Below, one piece after another: positions 1 through 9,072 of a stretch of DNA of 64,000 bases. The position numbers and the translations under genes were made by a program. Numbering within the stretch: the first letter of the stretch is position 1; each line of letters begins with the position of its first letter. This DNA is from JBCBDX01 sp039822005 (GTDB taxonomy: Bacteria; Pseudomonadota; Alphaproteobacteria; Rhizobiales; Rhizobiaceae), in contig JBCBMZ010000009.1 of assembly GCA_039822005.1 (NCBI GenBank), positions 1 to 64,000 of the forward strand, in the 5' to 3' direction. The notes under the pieces were generated by a model. The model was not told the DNA's origin and did not search any database. It was given only the letters and a program-made list of their open reading frames with translations.

Positions 1-209
1 GCTTCATCGTCACTTGCAGCTTCAGCATCAGCGGCGGTGTCAACTTCCGGCTCTTCTTCATCAGCAACGACCGTGTCCTCGACAAAACCGTTGCCGCTAC
101 CTGCGCCATTGGAAAAGCCGCCCGACAACGGCTCATCTTGAGCCAATGCCAAACCTGAAACTGAAAAAACAAAAATAGAAAAGAAAAACGCCGACCAAAA
201 ACGCCGCAT
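1..209 (-). CDS. Secreted acidic protein, N-terminal part only (partial)
   Basis: Reading the minus strand from an ATG at 209-207 gives an open frame running off the left edge, 69 residues visible. It begins MRRFWSAFFFSIFVFSVSG, a basic start and a hydrophobic core ending in ALA|QD, which looks like a Sec signal peptide of about 23 residues. The mature part starts with a Gly/Asn/Ser stretch and becomes rich in Asp, Glu and Ala. No domain is recognisable in this fragment. Export to the periplasm or outside is inferred from the signal peptide only. Confidence 0.6.
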   Translation of the reverse strand, partial: MRRFWSAFFFSIFVFSVSGLALAQDEPLSGGFSNGAGSGNGFVEDTVVADEEEPEVDTAADAEAASDDE

Positions 210-787
210 AACCGCCCCCGATTAAGCCCCAACTCACTCAAACGTAAACACGCTCTGATTGTAGAGGCAAGGCAGCACAGCGCTTAAATCTCAGACATTT
301 TGATTTGATGACATCTTCGAATTATTGGGATGCAACCGAGGGACAGTTTTTTTGGCAAAAGCTGCGATATCTACGCCCAATTGGACGATCCTTCCGCAAA
401 GCTCAAACACCGAGGTTACGTACATTTGGTGGATATCGACGTGGTCCGGATAGGAAAATGGAAACCAAAGGCATATGTCCGCTCCCATGAGGCAAACTTA
501 ATCAGTCCGAACGGCAACTTAGGGCGGGAAGCTGACCTTCGCCGCAAGCGCAAAGCCAAAGGTTCAGGCCGTAGAAAGCCGACATTGAGTTTGAGTGCTC
601 ACTGGCAGTGTCGCTTCACCGCGGGCCCAACTCTTTGAGAAAGGTAGCCTATGATCCGCCCACACATTCGGTGGGAATATAAAATCATACTAGAAGGCCA
701 TTTTTTCAGTAGACAGCAGATCGGAGATCCCCGAGGCTACATTCGGTTACAAATCAAACGATGAACACGACGGCTGCGTAAGATAGG
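210..787. other. Gene-poor intergenic stretch before the three-gene operon
   Basis: No convincing gene was found. Overlapping open frames of 60-102 codons on both strands lack a ribosome site and a recognisable protein. The part around 520-640 resembles dispersed non-coding sequence: its core GACCTTCGCCGCA (534-546) is nearly the reverse complement of 10094-10106, another intergenic site in this window. A six-codon ATG frame (761-781) ends in TAA just before the GTG start of the next gene. The promoter of the operon must lie here, but I cannot place it. Confidence 0.4.
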
Positions 788-3700
788 GTGCTTGATTTAA
801 ACTATATTGGAATACCGAGCAGAATTTTTTCTGCTGTCAACCCCCTCATTCCCGAGGATCGTCGCCAACGATTCAAAGAGACGCTAAACCAGTACAATCC
901 GTTTCAACGGATTCGTGCGAACCACGTCTTGATACGTGGTGTTCGGTTAGCTTGGACCGACGCCATGAGGGAGGTTCAAAAAGATGTGAGCGCCCGTCTT
1001 AATCACGGTGCTTTGCAGAATTCTGACGATTTGGCCCGCTTCCAGGCGCTGATCGACCACCTAGTCGCTAAAGTAGCAACCAATGCTGCTGATCGTGACC
1101 CAAAGGTGACGCTTGCGCAGTACGATTGTTTAGACCCCTACGCAGTAGTTGTTCTGGAAAAACTGCCAGAACATTTACGCCATAACGAATACGCAACACC
1201 AGATGACGCATCGCGGACGCGGTTTCTTGATACTTTGCTGGCTTTGACCGGTTGGGCACTGACTGAAATCCCCCAAGTCTATCAACAAGTAGGGAAGCGA
1301 ACCTTTCAAAAGGCCAATGGGGTGGTGCGCGGCTTTGAACAATTATTATTGGATGCCTTCAGCCTTCGGATGAGCAATCAAAGCGACCGGTCTTTGGCTC
1401 TGAGTTTCCAAACTTCACAACAAGACATTGCGCAAGAATACCTTGGATTGATCCTGGCAGAGGTCAAGGATCTTCGATCCAACGTGAGGGAAGACATCGT
1501 TGTTGCAGTGGCTGATCCGTTTCGAGAAATGGGAGACCGTATCGATCGCCTGTTTCGATTGTTTGTGGATGAAAACAAATTGTCGAGCGACATGAGCATT
1601 GCACCGGATTTTGGGTGCTTTGTTCAGTCATTCCACCGCGAAGAGCTACGTGCGCATGAAGCTACCGGGTTGGAGACGCTTCATTACCAGAGACGGTATG
1701 ACGATTTGCTAGGCCGCAGCCAGGTTTTGGAAGACCTGTTGGACAACTTCCTTGACGGCGTGGTCGATAAAACGACTGAGAATCTGTTCCGCTGGACCCT
1801 AATCTACGGAGACGCGGGGACTGGTAAGAACCGGCTTGCTCTCGACTTATTGCTAAAAGCCGAAGAGTTATACCGAAAAGCCTTTGACGGTGTTGAACCG
1901 GAGTTCTTTGGTTTTATAGATCGGGAACATTCGTGTGATGACGACGGAATCCGTTTGGACACGATAGCGCACTGGATGCCCGGATCGCCATCCATACTAG
2001 TGATCGACTATGCCGGGTCGTTACCGAAAATCACTAGGGCGATCTCAGAACTGGATGCGTGTGCCCGGCGTAGCAAGCAGCCTATCCGCCTTATTCTACT
2101 GGACCGAAAAACAACTGGCTCATTGAGTGACCTAACACTGCAGACAGATGCAACGCAGACGCATGTCACGACTCGGTTTGAGACGTCTGTTCAAGCCTAT
2201 CATAGCAATGCGGGTATCCGGCTGGACGGGTTGCGCCGTGAGGATGCTATCGCGTTGATCCGAAACCGCCTTGGAGTTCGAAGCGAGGATTTTTCCGATT
2301 CATATTTGATGGCGCGCCTCGAGAGCATTCGCCCGGATAGCGACATAACCGAGGATCGGCGGTACACTTTCCGCCCACTTTTTGCAGCAATGGTTGGCGA
2401 GTTTCTAAGTGCACGGAGCTTAGCAGATGATGCGCAGGATGATGAAGAGCTAAAGGTCCTCGACGACTGCGAAAAAATTCTGGACCAAATCATCATTCGT
2501 GAACGTTTGCACTTCTGGAAAAGACGAGCGGAAGAGTTGTGCGCCGTTGAACGCGATGTGGAGGCGCTCTTAGAGCGTCATGAAAACCTATTGGCTATGT
2601 CTACTTTTTGTCGGGGGCTGCCATTGACGTCTGCACAGGCGTTGTCTTCCAATGGCTCGACGCCGTTGCCATCTAATGATTTCGAAACGTCTTTGTTCGA
2701 TGTCATGGCTACAGGTATGCGCCGCAGCAGGGAGCGTGGCTCTCCGCGGGCGATGGGTACGCGTCGATTGGGTTTTGTTGAGCCCGATCTCATCGGGGAG
2801 TGGTTTGTTCTATCCCTGCTAAGTTTTCCAGATCCTGACGGCCAAGACCGCCATCTGTCACAAGGACGTCGCTTGCTGGACCCGCAGGAATTCATAGATC
2901 TTTGCTGGGATGAAGGCGATGATCGCCTCGTTCAATTCGTGCTGCGATGCTATCAAAACCATCCGGATCGGGTGCAAGAACTTGATTATCTTCTGCCCAG
3001 TCCTGGCAAGCATATCGCAAAGGCTGTGTCACTCATACGCAGCATCTTTGATGAGTTGCGTGTCGAATTCGACGCTGCATGCAAAGATGAGCAAGGGCTC
3101 CCACAGGTCGGACTTGAACAACCATCGATTGCTGAATGGGCATCCCGGTTGTTCGACATCTTGAGGGAGCACATAAAGGGTCAGGACCTGACTAATGTAG
3201 CCGAAGATTTGCTTGTGATCACGGCCCATCATGTCCATTTCTCAACATGGCTTAGTTCGAAACAGGTGCGTGCGCGTGCGACAGGGGGGAGAGTTTCGAC
3301 AACTGCCGGGTCGGTACATCGGCGCAAGCGCTCAATCTTGGAGCGAAGTAAGAAAATCATCAAAGTCAGGCTGGGACGTCGCGCATTGTTACAAGGCGAT
3401 AACGCTGAAAGCGAAGCAAGTAGTGCATTCTTTGCTGCCGCCGAAGCCAGCGTTCTGGAAGATGCCAACGACGGTACGCGGCGCGTAAAAAATAGCATCA
3501 TTGCGGACGTGGCCGATCCAATTTCGACGTTCCAAGATAAGGCACAGCGCAGTTTTAGCTCGCGATCTCCGGCTGCGCAGTTGCGTGCCTCACTTGTCGG
3601 GCAAACACGTCAGTTGCCGGAAAACAGCGTCGCCGTTCTTGCGGCTAAGTTGATGAAAGATGCCGCCGCCTTCTTTCGGCAATTGGCAGATGACAACGAT

Positions 3701-3973
3701 GAGCTGCGAGAGCAAATGGTCGAAAATGCCACGGTTTACGATCAAGTGTCGGATCTTGTTCGCACCGACCCGACCGGAGCGCTTTCTGGCGACGATGGAA
3801 CTTCTGCCAGCCATGTCAGTCTTGCGTCAAAACTTCTGGAAGATGCAGCGAATTTTTTCGATGCACTAGGAGAGGCTAACGAACCCCTTGCTGAGCAGAT
3901 GGCAGAGAATGCCATGGTTTTCCGACAAATGGCGCAGGTCCTTACAAAGGATCCGTTTGAGGTGTTGGGATGA
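788..3973 (+). CDS. STAND-like P-loop ATPase, 1061 aa, first gene of an unrecognised three-gene operon
   Basis: A large, mostly helical protein with a nucleotide-binding core. A Walker A-like loop GDAGTGKN is at residues 341-348, and a Walker B-like strand SILVIDYAG is at 402-410 with Asp407. The loop ends in Asn where Thr or Ser is usual. The roughly 300 residues before the loop and the helical region after it match no domain I can name; this N-domain/ATPase/helical-tail layout is typical of STAND signalling ATPases. The C-terminus carries two copies of a 50-residue repeat (about 951-1000 and 1012-1061). There is no membrane segment. The start is GTG, with an in-frame TAA only 7 bases upstream, so little extension is possible. 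Its stop overlaps the next gene by 4 bases (ATGA). A conflict or defence role is inference from architecture and the neighbouring recombinase. Confidence 0.8.
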   Translation: MLDLNYIGIPSRIFSAVNPLIPEDRRQRFKETLNQYNPFQRIRANHVLIRGVRLAWTDAMREVQKDVSARLNHGALQNSDDLARFQALIDHLVAKVATNAADRDPKVTLAQYDCLDPYAVVVLEKLPEHLRHNEYATPDDASRTRFLDTLLALTGWALTEIPQVYQQVGKRTFQKANGVVRGFEQLLLDAFSLRMSNQSDRSLALSFQTSQQDIAQEYLGLILAEVKDLRSNVREDIVVAVADPFREMGDRIDRLFRLFVDENKLSSDMSIAPDFGCFVQSFHREELRAHEATGLETLHYQRRYDDLLGRSQVLEDLLDNFLDGVVDKTTENLFRWTLIYGDAGTGKNRLALDLLLKAEELYRKAFDGVEPEFFGFIDREHSCDDDGIRLDTIAHWMPGSPSILVIDYAGSLPKITRAISELDACARRSKQPIRLILLDRKTTGSLSDLTLQTDATQTHVTTRFETSVQAYHSNAGIRLDGLRREDAIALIRNRLGVRSEDFSDSYLMARLESIRPDSDITEDRRYTFRPLFAAMVGEFLSARSLADDAQDDEELKVLDDCEKILDQIIIRERLHFWKRRAEELCAVERDVEALLERHENLLAMSTFCRGLPLTSAQALSSNGSTPLPSNDFETSLFDVMATGMRRSRERGSPRAMGTRRLGFVEPDLIGEWFVLSLLSFPDPDGQDRHLSQGRRLLDPQEFIDLCWDEGDDRLVQFVLRCYQNHPDRVQELDYLLPSPGKHIAKAVSLIRSIFDELRVEFDAACKDEQGLPQVGLEQPSIAEWASRLFDILREHIKGQDLTNVAEDLLVITAHHVHFSTWLSSKQVRARATGGRVSTTAGSVHRRKRSILERSKKIIKVRLGRRALLQGDNAESEASSAFFAAAEASVLEDANDGTRRVKNSIIADVADPISTFQDKAQRSFSSRSPAAQLRASLVGQTRQLPENSVAVLAAKLMKDAAAFFRQLADDNDELREQMVENATVYDQVSDLVRTDPTGALSGDDGTSASHVSLASKLLEDAANFFDALGEANEPLAEQMAENAMVFRQMAQVLTKDPFEVLG

Positions 3974-5643
3974 ATCAGAGCTCTTCTTATGTAAGCTTGG
4001 CCGAGATGTTGAACTGGGCAGAGTCTGCTGTGGGCGCAGATTGGAGCAACCCAGATGATCCTGGCCCTGCAGTGCTGCCACGGCTTCTGGCGCTCATTGA
4101 CATTGCGGTTATGGCTGAAGAGGCCGATGGTGCTAACGCGACGGAGCCTATCGTTTCGTTGCCTTTCGCGGCGCCAATTTCGTGGTCTGATTTTGACCAC
4201 GACATCCAAATTGCTGCGGTCAAGCTTGCGATCAGACGGACCCGTTCCATTGTGATTCAGGTGCGAGAACAGGTTCAGGCCGAAGCTAATGTCGGCAAAG
4301 ACGCACTGCTGGACGCCATGCAGCAGGCTTCCGATAATTCTGTGCCGCTAATTAAAGGTTTGTTGGAGGATCATGCTGTTGTCGAAGCAGACAAAGACAA
4401 CAAACTCATTGGCCTTCTTGGGAATGCCTACGGTACATTGGCTTGGGGTTACGGTCTGTTTGACCTGCCGCGTTGTCGAGACTTATTCGACTTAATGATC
4501 TCGCTCGAAGCCGAGCACCCAAACGTGCCGGGCTTGTGCAATGGGGTGACATTCGCGTTGTTGCCACTGATGCCAGATGAAGATTCAGATCAAGACGACC
4601 GTGCGATGGTGCAGGAGCAGATTGGAGCTTTTCTTGGTCTCTTTGACAGATCGTCGGGAGACGACGATTCCACCTGGCAGGTAGATTCAGCTGGGTGCTT
4701 GGCCGCACTGACACAACACATGCCGGACGATGAGGCGCTGCAAGCGGCTCTGAAGGCTTCGAGGCGTCTCATGCTCTGGTCCGCCTCAGCATGGAACGAA
4801 ACAAACACGGCGTTCTCCGTGCAACATATATTTGATTCGCTCTCTAGAGCGAGATCAACGGATGAGGTTGTCGTCGACGCCCGCATGCAAGAGGTTCTTG
4901 AAGTTTATTGTTCTAAGGCCCCTACCGAACTGCGACATAAACTGATCAATACGATTGCGCGTTTACTCACCTCAACTGGTACCGCCGATCCCGTTCGCGA
5001 CCTGTTGGTGGCCGAACTCTGCGAATTCTTGGAAACAGTCCAAGACGTTGAGCTGATTGAAAGTGCTGTACCCGACCTCGCGGTTAACGGGGGGCGAAGC
5101 AGTGCAAGGGGGATTAGGCTGCTTTGGTCTGCGGTCCGGAAGGCTAGAAACCCCCTAGTCCAGAAATTTTGGCTCTCTGGACTCGCAAACTGTCCTCCAG
5201 AGACTTTCGAGCGCGAAACTGCGGATGAGCATTTACGCCACTTGCGTGAGATTAGGGCCGTTCCAAATGACCTGGTTGTGTCGCTATGGACTGGTGCTCT
5301 GTTATCGGTTGGTATTGCATTGGTGGCACGTAACGAGGCGCAACCGCTGCGTGAAATAATCTCAGAGTTGGCCGGTGACCCGTCTTGTCCGATGGATCAT
5401 TGGCTTGATGCAGCTGGAATCGCCGTACTAGGTGCTGGCAGAGAAGCTCCAGACTGGCTGGAGCAGCTTCTTGGGCTCACCGAAGTTGCCGCAAAAGAAC
5501 CAGTCAACCCCATGCTGCGCGCAGGATTATCCTACTTTCTGTCGGCGGCTTTGACGGAGAGCAAATCCATCTCTGGCACAGACTTCGGAGCTCAGCTGGA
5601 TTTATTGGAACGCGTGACAATGATCGTCACGCCAAACGACTAG
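3970..5643 (+). CDS. Unrecognised helical protein, 557 aa, second gene of the operon
   Basis: No family is recognised. The sequence is rich in Leu, Ala, Asp and Glu, with many amphipathic helices and no signal peptide or membrane segment, giving the impression of an alpha-solenoid scaffold (HEAT- or TPR-like, inferred by eye). An acidic stretch (EDSDQDD) lies near residue 200. The start codon overlaps the stop of the ATPase gene in ATGA, so translation is probably coupled and the two products made in fixed ratio. It is followed 12 bases later by the third gene. A physical partner role for the ATPase is the simplest reading but is inference. Confidence 0.8.
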   Translation: MNQSSSYVSLAEMLNWAESAVGADWSNPDDPGPAVLPRLLALIDIAVMAEEADGANATEPIVSLPFAAPISWSDFDHDIQIAAVKLAIRRTRSIVIQVREQVQAEANVGKDALLDAMQQASDNSVPLIKGLLEDHAVVEADKDNKLIGLLGNAYGTLAWGYGLFDLPRCRDLFDLMISLEAEHPNVPGLCNGVTFALLPLMPDEDSDQDDRAMVQEQIGAFLGLFDRSSGDDDSTWQVDSAGCLAALTQHMPDDEALQAALKASRRLMLWSASAWNETNTAFSVQHIFDSLSRARSTDEVVVDARMQEVLEVYCSKAPTELRHKLINTIARLLTSTGTADPVRDLLVAELCEFLETVQDVELIESAVPDLAVNGGRSSARGIRLLWSAVRKARNPLVQKFWLSGLANCPPETFERETADEHLRHLREIRAVPNDLVVSLWTGALLSVGIALVARNEAQPLREIISELAGDPSCPMDHWLDAAGIAVLGAGREAPDWLEQLLGLTEVAAKEPVNPMLRAGLSYFLSAALTESKSISGTDFGAQLDLLERVTMIVTPND

Positions 5644-5655
5644 GAGCACCGCCTG

Positions 5656-6690
5656 ATGAGTGCCAAAGAACAGTACATTCTCGATGAACGTCTGGCGAAT
5701 GCGATCTTTTATCATTGGCAGGATGATGAAGAGGATGACCAAGAGACCAGTATGGGTATCTTTAAAAAGCTGATGGCAATCGAAAAACGTTCGCGAGGCA
5801 CGGCGGCCCCATTTCTGCACAGACTTTATGGTTTTATCCATCAAAAGTATGAGGATGCTCGGGAAGAACTCGAGGCACACAATGGTTTCTTGGCAACCTT
5901 GCCCAAACCTAACACAGAGCCAAAGAAAGAGCGTCGTCACAGCAGAGCGGTTGCGCGGGATCAGACTGGTGAGGACGCATTTGATGCGACAGCTATTTCA
6001 CGGGTCACTGAGTTGGGAGAGTTCGAAGATTGGATTTTGGACCCAATCTCTCCGGGAGAGTGGCAGTCGCTTGGGAAAGAAGAAGAGGCTTACTTGCGCG
6101 CGGTGAGCGTTAACTATCTTAGCAAAGTCCATGCAGAAATTGAAGGAGCCCGCTGGTGCAGACCAAGTTTTTACAAGAACCTTACGTTTGTTGAGGTGCA
6201 ATTGAGCTTCAATCGCGGCCCTGTAATTGCTTCAATGTATGTATCAGACACTGAAACTGGTGCGTTCGATGGTTCTTCACCGATTGTCCACGAGTTGAAT
6301 GGAAATAACCTTCTGATATTGAATGATAATACTGTTTTAGACTACCTGCGTTTCTTCTGTTTGGCTGTCGATGGAGATGAGGGCACGTTCAGGATTGTTA
6401 TAGATGGGCCGGAGATACCAGGCTGGGACCAATTGGACGGGGATACTCGCAAGTTAGTCTCGGGTAATGCCATCGCATTGAATGTCCAGCCCGACCCTGA
6501 GGATGCCGGCTCTTTCCGTATGTCGGCTTGTGTCAGATACAGTCACGCACTCTTCAAAACTGACTTCCGGGTTAGCGAAAATGGGATGGTAGAAATGGTG
6601 GATGATGTGGACTTGGTAGAAAAGCTCAAATTCTCGCGGGAGGCATTTGATTCGCAAGGTTTGCGGACTGTGACCCATGTGGAGAGCTGA
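5656..6690 (+). CDS. Unrecognised 344 aa protein, third gene of the operon
   Basis: A soluble protein in two parts. Residues 1-110 are charged and helical, with a basic linker near residue 95 (PKKERRHSRAVARD). The C-terminal part is mixed alpha/beta and contains DYLRFFC at 229-235 followed by VDGDEGTFRIV. From memory, a block of this shape recurs in otherwise uncharacterised bacterial proteins; I could not check this. No nuclease, protease or TIR motif was seen. A ribosome site GGAG lies 9 bases before the ATG, in the 12-base gap after the second gene, so the three genes form one transcription unit. It could be the effector or a sensor, but nothing in the sequence decides this. Confidence 0.8.
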   Translation: MSAKEQYILDERLANAIFYHWQDDEEDDQETSMGIFKKLMAIEKRSRGTAAPFLHRLYGFIHQKYEDAREELEAHNGFLATLPKPNTEPKKERRHSRAVARDQTGEDAFDATAISRVTELGEFEDWILDPISPGEWQSLGKEEEAYLRAVSVNYLSKVHAEIEGARWCRPSFYKNLTFVEVQLSFNRGPVIASMYVSDTETGAFDGSSPIVHELNGNNLLILNDNTVLDYLRFFCLAVDGDEGTFRIVIDGPEIPGWDQLDGDTRKLVSGNAIALNVQPDPEDAGSFRMSACVRYSHALFKTDFRVSENGMVEMVDDVDLVEKLKFSREAFDSQGLRTVTHVES

Positions 6691-6932
6691 GCTAGCCTAA
6701 TTGCCTGCAGGTTAGTAATTATGGGCACACCTGTGTCAAAAACGTTTGTATCTGGCCGAGCATACCGGCTCGCTTAGGATCAGTCGTTTAGCAAGGAAAA
6801 AGACCCCCGGCAGAACCTTTGTGGTTTTGGCAGGTTTATTCCTCGTTAGACAAGGGGCATCCGCCACCATCTATCAATGTCTGCTTCCCGAAAGCTGTGA
6901 TGCAGCATTGAAGCGCACTCTCGGCGGCGGCT

Positions 6933-6958
6933 TTGGGCCGGCTTTGACGCCGGCCCAA
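6933..6958 (-). terminator. GC-rich hairpin 3' of the recombinase gene
   Basis: A perfect 10-base inverted repeat, TTGGGCCGGC and GCCGGCCCAA, is separated by six bases. It lies 5 bases past the recombinase stop on the minus strand and about 240 bases past the end of the three-gene operon on the plus strand. There is no T-run, so it may act only as a weak or factor-dependent, possibly bidirectional, terminator. Confidence 0.45.
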
Positions 6959-6963
6959 GACTT

Positions 6964-7596
6964 CTAGATTTCCACGCTCTCAGAAATCGACAAAGCATCT
7001 TCCAAATCGACACCCAAGTACCTGACGGTGCTGTCCATCTTGGTATGCCCAAGTAGCAGTTGGACAGCACGGAGGTTGCCGGTCTTCTTGTAAATCTGAG
7101 CCACTTTGGTTCGTCGCATAGAATGGGTACCGTATGCACTTGGTTCGAGACCAATAGATTTCACCCAGTCTTTCAGCATTCGCGCATACTGGCGTGTCGA
7201 GATATGTGGACGATCATGGAACCGACCAGGCCACAGATAGTCGTGGCCAGACATCAATGGATGACCAATCCATTCGATCAAAGATTTTCGTGTCCCTTCA
7301 GTGATTTCAAATCTTACTGGTGTTTGGGTCTTGCTTTGCAGAATTGAGACGCGTTCTTTAATGGCGCTTGATGCAAATACATCCGCTACCTTCAATTTGA
7401 CGAGATCACAGCCACGAAGCTTGCTATCGACTGCCGTATTGAACAAAGCTAAATCGCGGATCGCTCCGGCGATCTCTAGACGCACTCGAATTGCCCAAAC
7501 ATGTTGTGGCAACAAAGGTCGCTTCTGGCCGATAATTCGCCCATGGTTCCAGGCTCGTTTTGATGGGATCACCATCGGAAGGTTGGAAGCAGACAT
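6964..7596 (-). CDS. Small tyrosine-type recombinase/integrase, 210 aa
   Basis: A tyrosine recombinase catalytic domain with almost no N-terminal DNA-binding domain. Visible residues are Arg61 (KLRGCDL), a likely catalytic Lys89, HxxR at His158-Arg161 (GTHSMRRTK), His184 (LLGHTK) and the Tyr193 nucleophile (TVRYLG). All are intact, so it should be active. A longer open frame exists upstream, but the ATG chosen has GAGGAG about 7 bases before it. This short family is common on plasmids and islands of Proteobacteria. It is convergent with the three-gene operon. No attachment site or tRNA was found beside it, so what it mobilises is unknown. Confidence 0.88.
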   Translation of the reverse strand: MSASNLPMVIPSKRAWNHGRIIGQKRPLLPQHVWAIRVRLEIAGAIRDLALFNTAVDSKLRGCDLVKLKVADVFASSAIKERVSILQSKTQTPVRFEITEGTRKSLIEWIGHPLMSGHDYLWPGRFHDRPHISTRQYARMLKDWVKSIGLEPSAYGTHSMRRTKVAQIYKKTGNLRAVQLLLGHTKMDSTVRYLGVDLEDALSISESVEI

Positions 7597-7721
7597 GCGC
7601 TTTCTCCTCAACCATTCCCTCCATCCGCAGCACTCAGACATTGAGCTGCACAATGATCCTTTGTAACGAAGTGATTGGCAACTTTGGCTTGGAGCCCAAG
7701 GTGGTCATTGATTTGCGATCG

Positions 7722-7743
7722 TGGGGCCGACAGTTCGGCCCCA
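7722..7743 (-). terminator. Perfect 9-bp hairpin between acyltransferase and recombinase genes
   Basis: TGGGGCCGA and TCGGCCCCA flank a four-base loop. It lies about 85 bases beyond the acyltransferase stop on the minus strand and before the recombinase start. No T-run follows on either strand, so termination strength is uncertain. Confidence 0.35.
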
Positions 7744-7827
7744 GAGTGACTTCTCCGCGTTACACGGAATCGGTCTAAGGGTTTTCTCGCACCACGGAAG
7801 TTGAGACGAGCTCGGCCGCTCCAGACC

Positions 7828-8598
7828 TTACTGCTCAAAAGCTGCCAGCATCTGGTTTCGTAGGCGTGCAACGTCGTCGTCCACGCTTGCAGCTGGATCA
7901 CACACAAAGCTTTGCAAAACATCCAAACGGATTGTGCCGCTGCTAGGCAAGTATGCTCCATGCGGTAGCAAATGATCACTGTTGCTGATCACGATAGGCG
8001 TTATCTTGCGCCCGGTTTCGCGGGCGACAAGGACGGCTCCGGCTTTGAACGCGCCGAGTGAGTGTGTTTTCATCCTCGACCCTTCCGGAAACAACACCAC
8101 AGAACGGCGAGGATGCATAACTTGGACTGCTTTGGTCAGTGTTTGCAAAGCAACAGATCCTGAGCCTCGGTTGATGGGAACAAGGCCAGCACTCTCAAAG
8201 CCGGTGCGCAGCAGTTTGTTGTTCCAGAACTCCGCCTTCGCCGCAAAGGTGATCCATTTGTCAGTGGGCAAGGCATCCATCAAGGCAAAGCCATCAAGGT
8301 GGCTGCGGTGATTGATGACAATCATACTATCCCTATCAGTGGCAAGCGCTTCTTTGTCCTGCGTAGTCATGATAGCGCGAATGCTCAGAAGCCACAAAAG
8401 ATGTGAACAAGCCTGTTTCACCAAGCGCCAATACCACCCCTTAAATCCTTTGCGCCGACCACAGATCAGCGGGGCAAATGCGACAAAGATGAAATAGAAC
8501 AGACCAAAAACAATGAGTGCAACGCGTTTAGCGAGGCGCACAGACCAAGGACCAATAGGTCGCAAATCTCTGCTTTCGTTGTTGGATGAAGTGGGCAT
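7828..8598 (-). CDS. 1-acyl-sn-glycerol-3-phosphate acyltransferase family (PlsC-like), 256 aa
   Basis: A PlsC-type acyltransferase. The catalytic motif NHRSHLD is at 96-102 and the phosphate-binding motif FPEGSR at 170-175, in the normal spacing. A hydrophobic segment at about 25-46 should anchor it to the inner membrane. The family transfers an acyl chain to lysophosphatidate or a related lysolipid. Exact substrate cannot be read from sequence. The ATG used has AGGA five bases upstream; an in-frame GTG 39 bases earlier lacks a good site. It stands alone between the recombinase and a gene-poor stretch. Confidence 0.82.
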   Translation of the reverse strand: MPTSSNNESRDLRPIGPWSVRLAKRVALIVFGLFYFIFVAFAPLICGRRKGFKGWYWRLVKQACSHLLWLLSIRAIMTTQDKEALATDRDSMIVINHRSHLDGFALMDALPTDKWITFAAKAEFWNNKLLRTGFESAGLVPINRGSGSVALQTLTKAVQVMHPRRSVVLFPEGSRMKTHSLGAFKAGAVLVARETGRKITPIVISNSDHLLPHGAYLPSSGTIRLDVLQSFVCDPAASVDDDVARLRNQMLAAFEQ

Positions 8599-9072
8599 GG
8601 CGTCCTGTAGTAAAGCCGGTGGTGGGCGTGGAGCCACGAATAAAATTACGACATGCTCGGCTGTCCATTGAAATTTGCAGCTTGCGCATAACGTCCTTAC
8701 AGTAGGCGTTCATTCGTTGCTACATCGAATGTCAGCACCGAGCCCAAAGTGCCGGTTGCCGCGCCACACACCAACGTCTGCTCTTCAGAGTGCGGCCAAA
8801 AACGTGACAAAACCAAAGACAGTTTCGCCAAGGGTTTGTGGCACAAAAGTTTTCAACGATTTCGGTGCAGGTCGTCAACGTGACACAAACGACCGTTTTA
8901 TATACTACCCGCAATGCCAAACTTGTCTCTGGGTTGAGATGAGACGGCGCATCGCAGGTTGAGCAAAGCCAACGAGTCGTGCTACCGTCATCCTTAAAGA
9001 CAAAACTGAAACTGCTCCGTTACACGAGGCGCGTTGAGCGGCTGCATTGCATGCGCTGCGTGGTTCTACAAA
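8599..9072. other. Gene-free intergenic stretch with dispersed-repeat character
   Basis: No gene is supported. It contains the leader of the divergent acyltransferase gene, a segment around 8700-8760 that resembles degenerate dispersed intergenic sequence, and one copy of the 18-base repeat described separately. The presumed promoter of the membrane-protein gene also lies here. Confidence 0.4.
8882..8899 (+). repeat. Copy 1 of an 18-bp intergenic direct repeat
   Basis: The string GACACAAACGACCGTTTT occurs here and again at 10044-10061 in the same orientation. The two copies flank the AT-rich membrane-protein gene. Flanking bases do not match, so the shared part is short. Confidence 0.6.

Noticed and set aside
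330..638. Open frame of 102 codons before the three-gene operon
   Set aside because: No ribosome site, basic low-complexity product, and the region looks like dispersed intergenic sequence; overlapping frames on both strands are equally long.
761..787. In-frame ATG upstream of the ATPase gene, cut off by a single TAA
   Set aside because: It could suggest a nonsense mutation in the start region, but there is no ribosome site before the ATG and the six codons carry no signal; chance is more likely.
6746..6967. Open frame of 73 codons between the operon and the recombinase
   Set aside because: It runs through the GC-rich hairpin, has no ribosome site and no protein-like composition.
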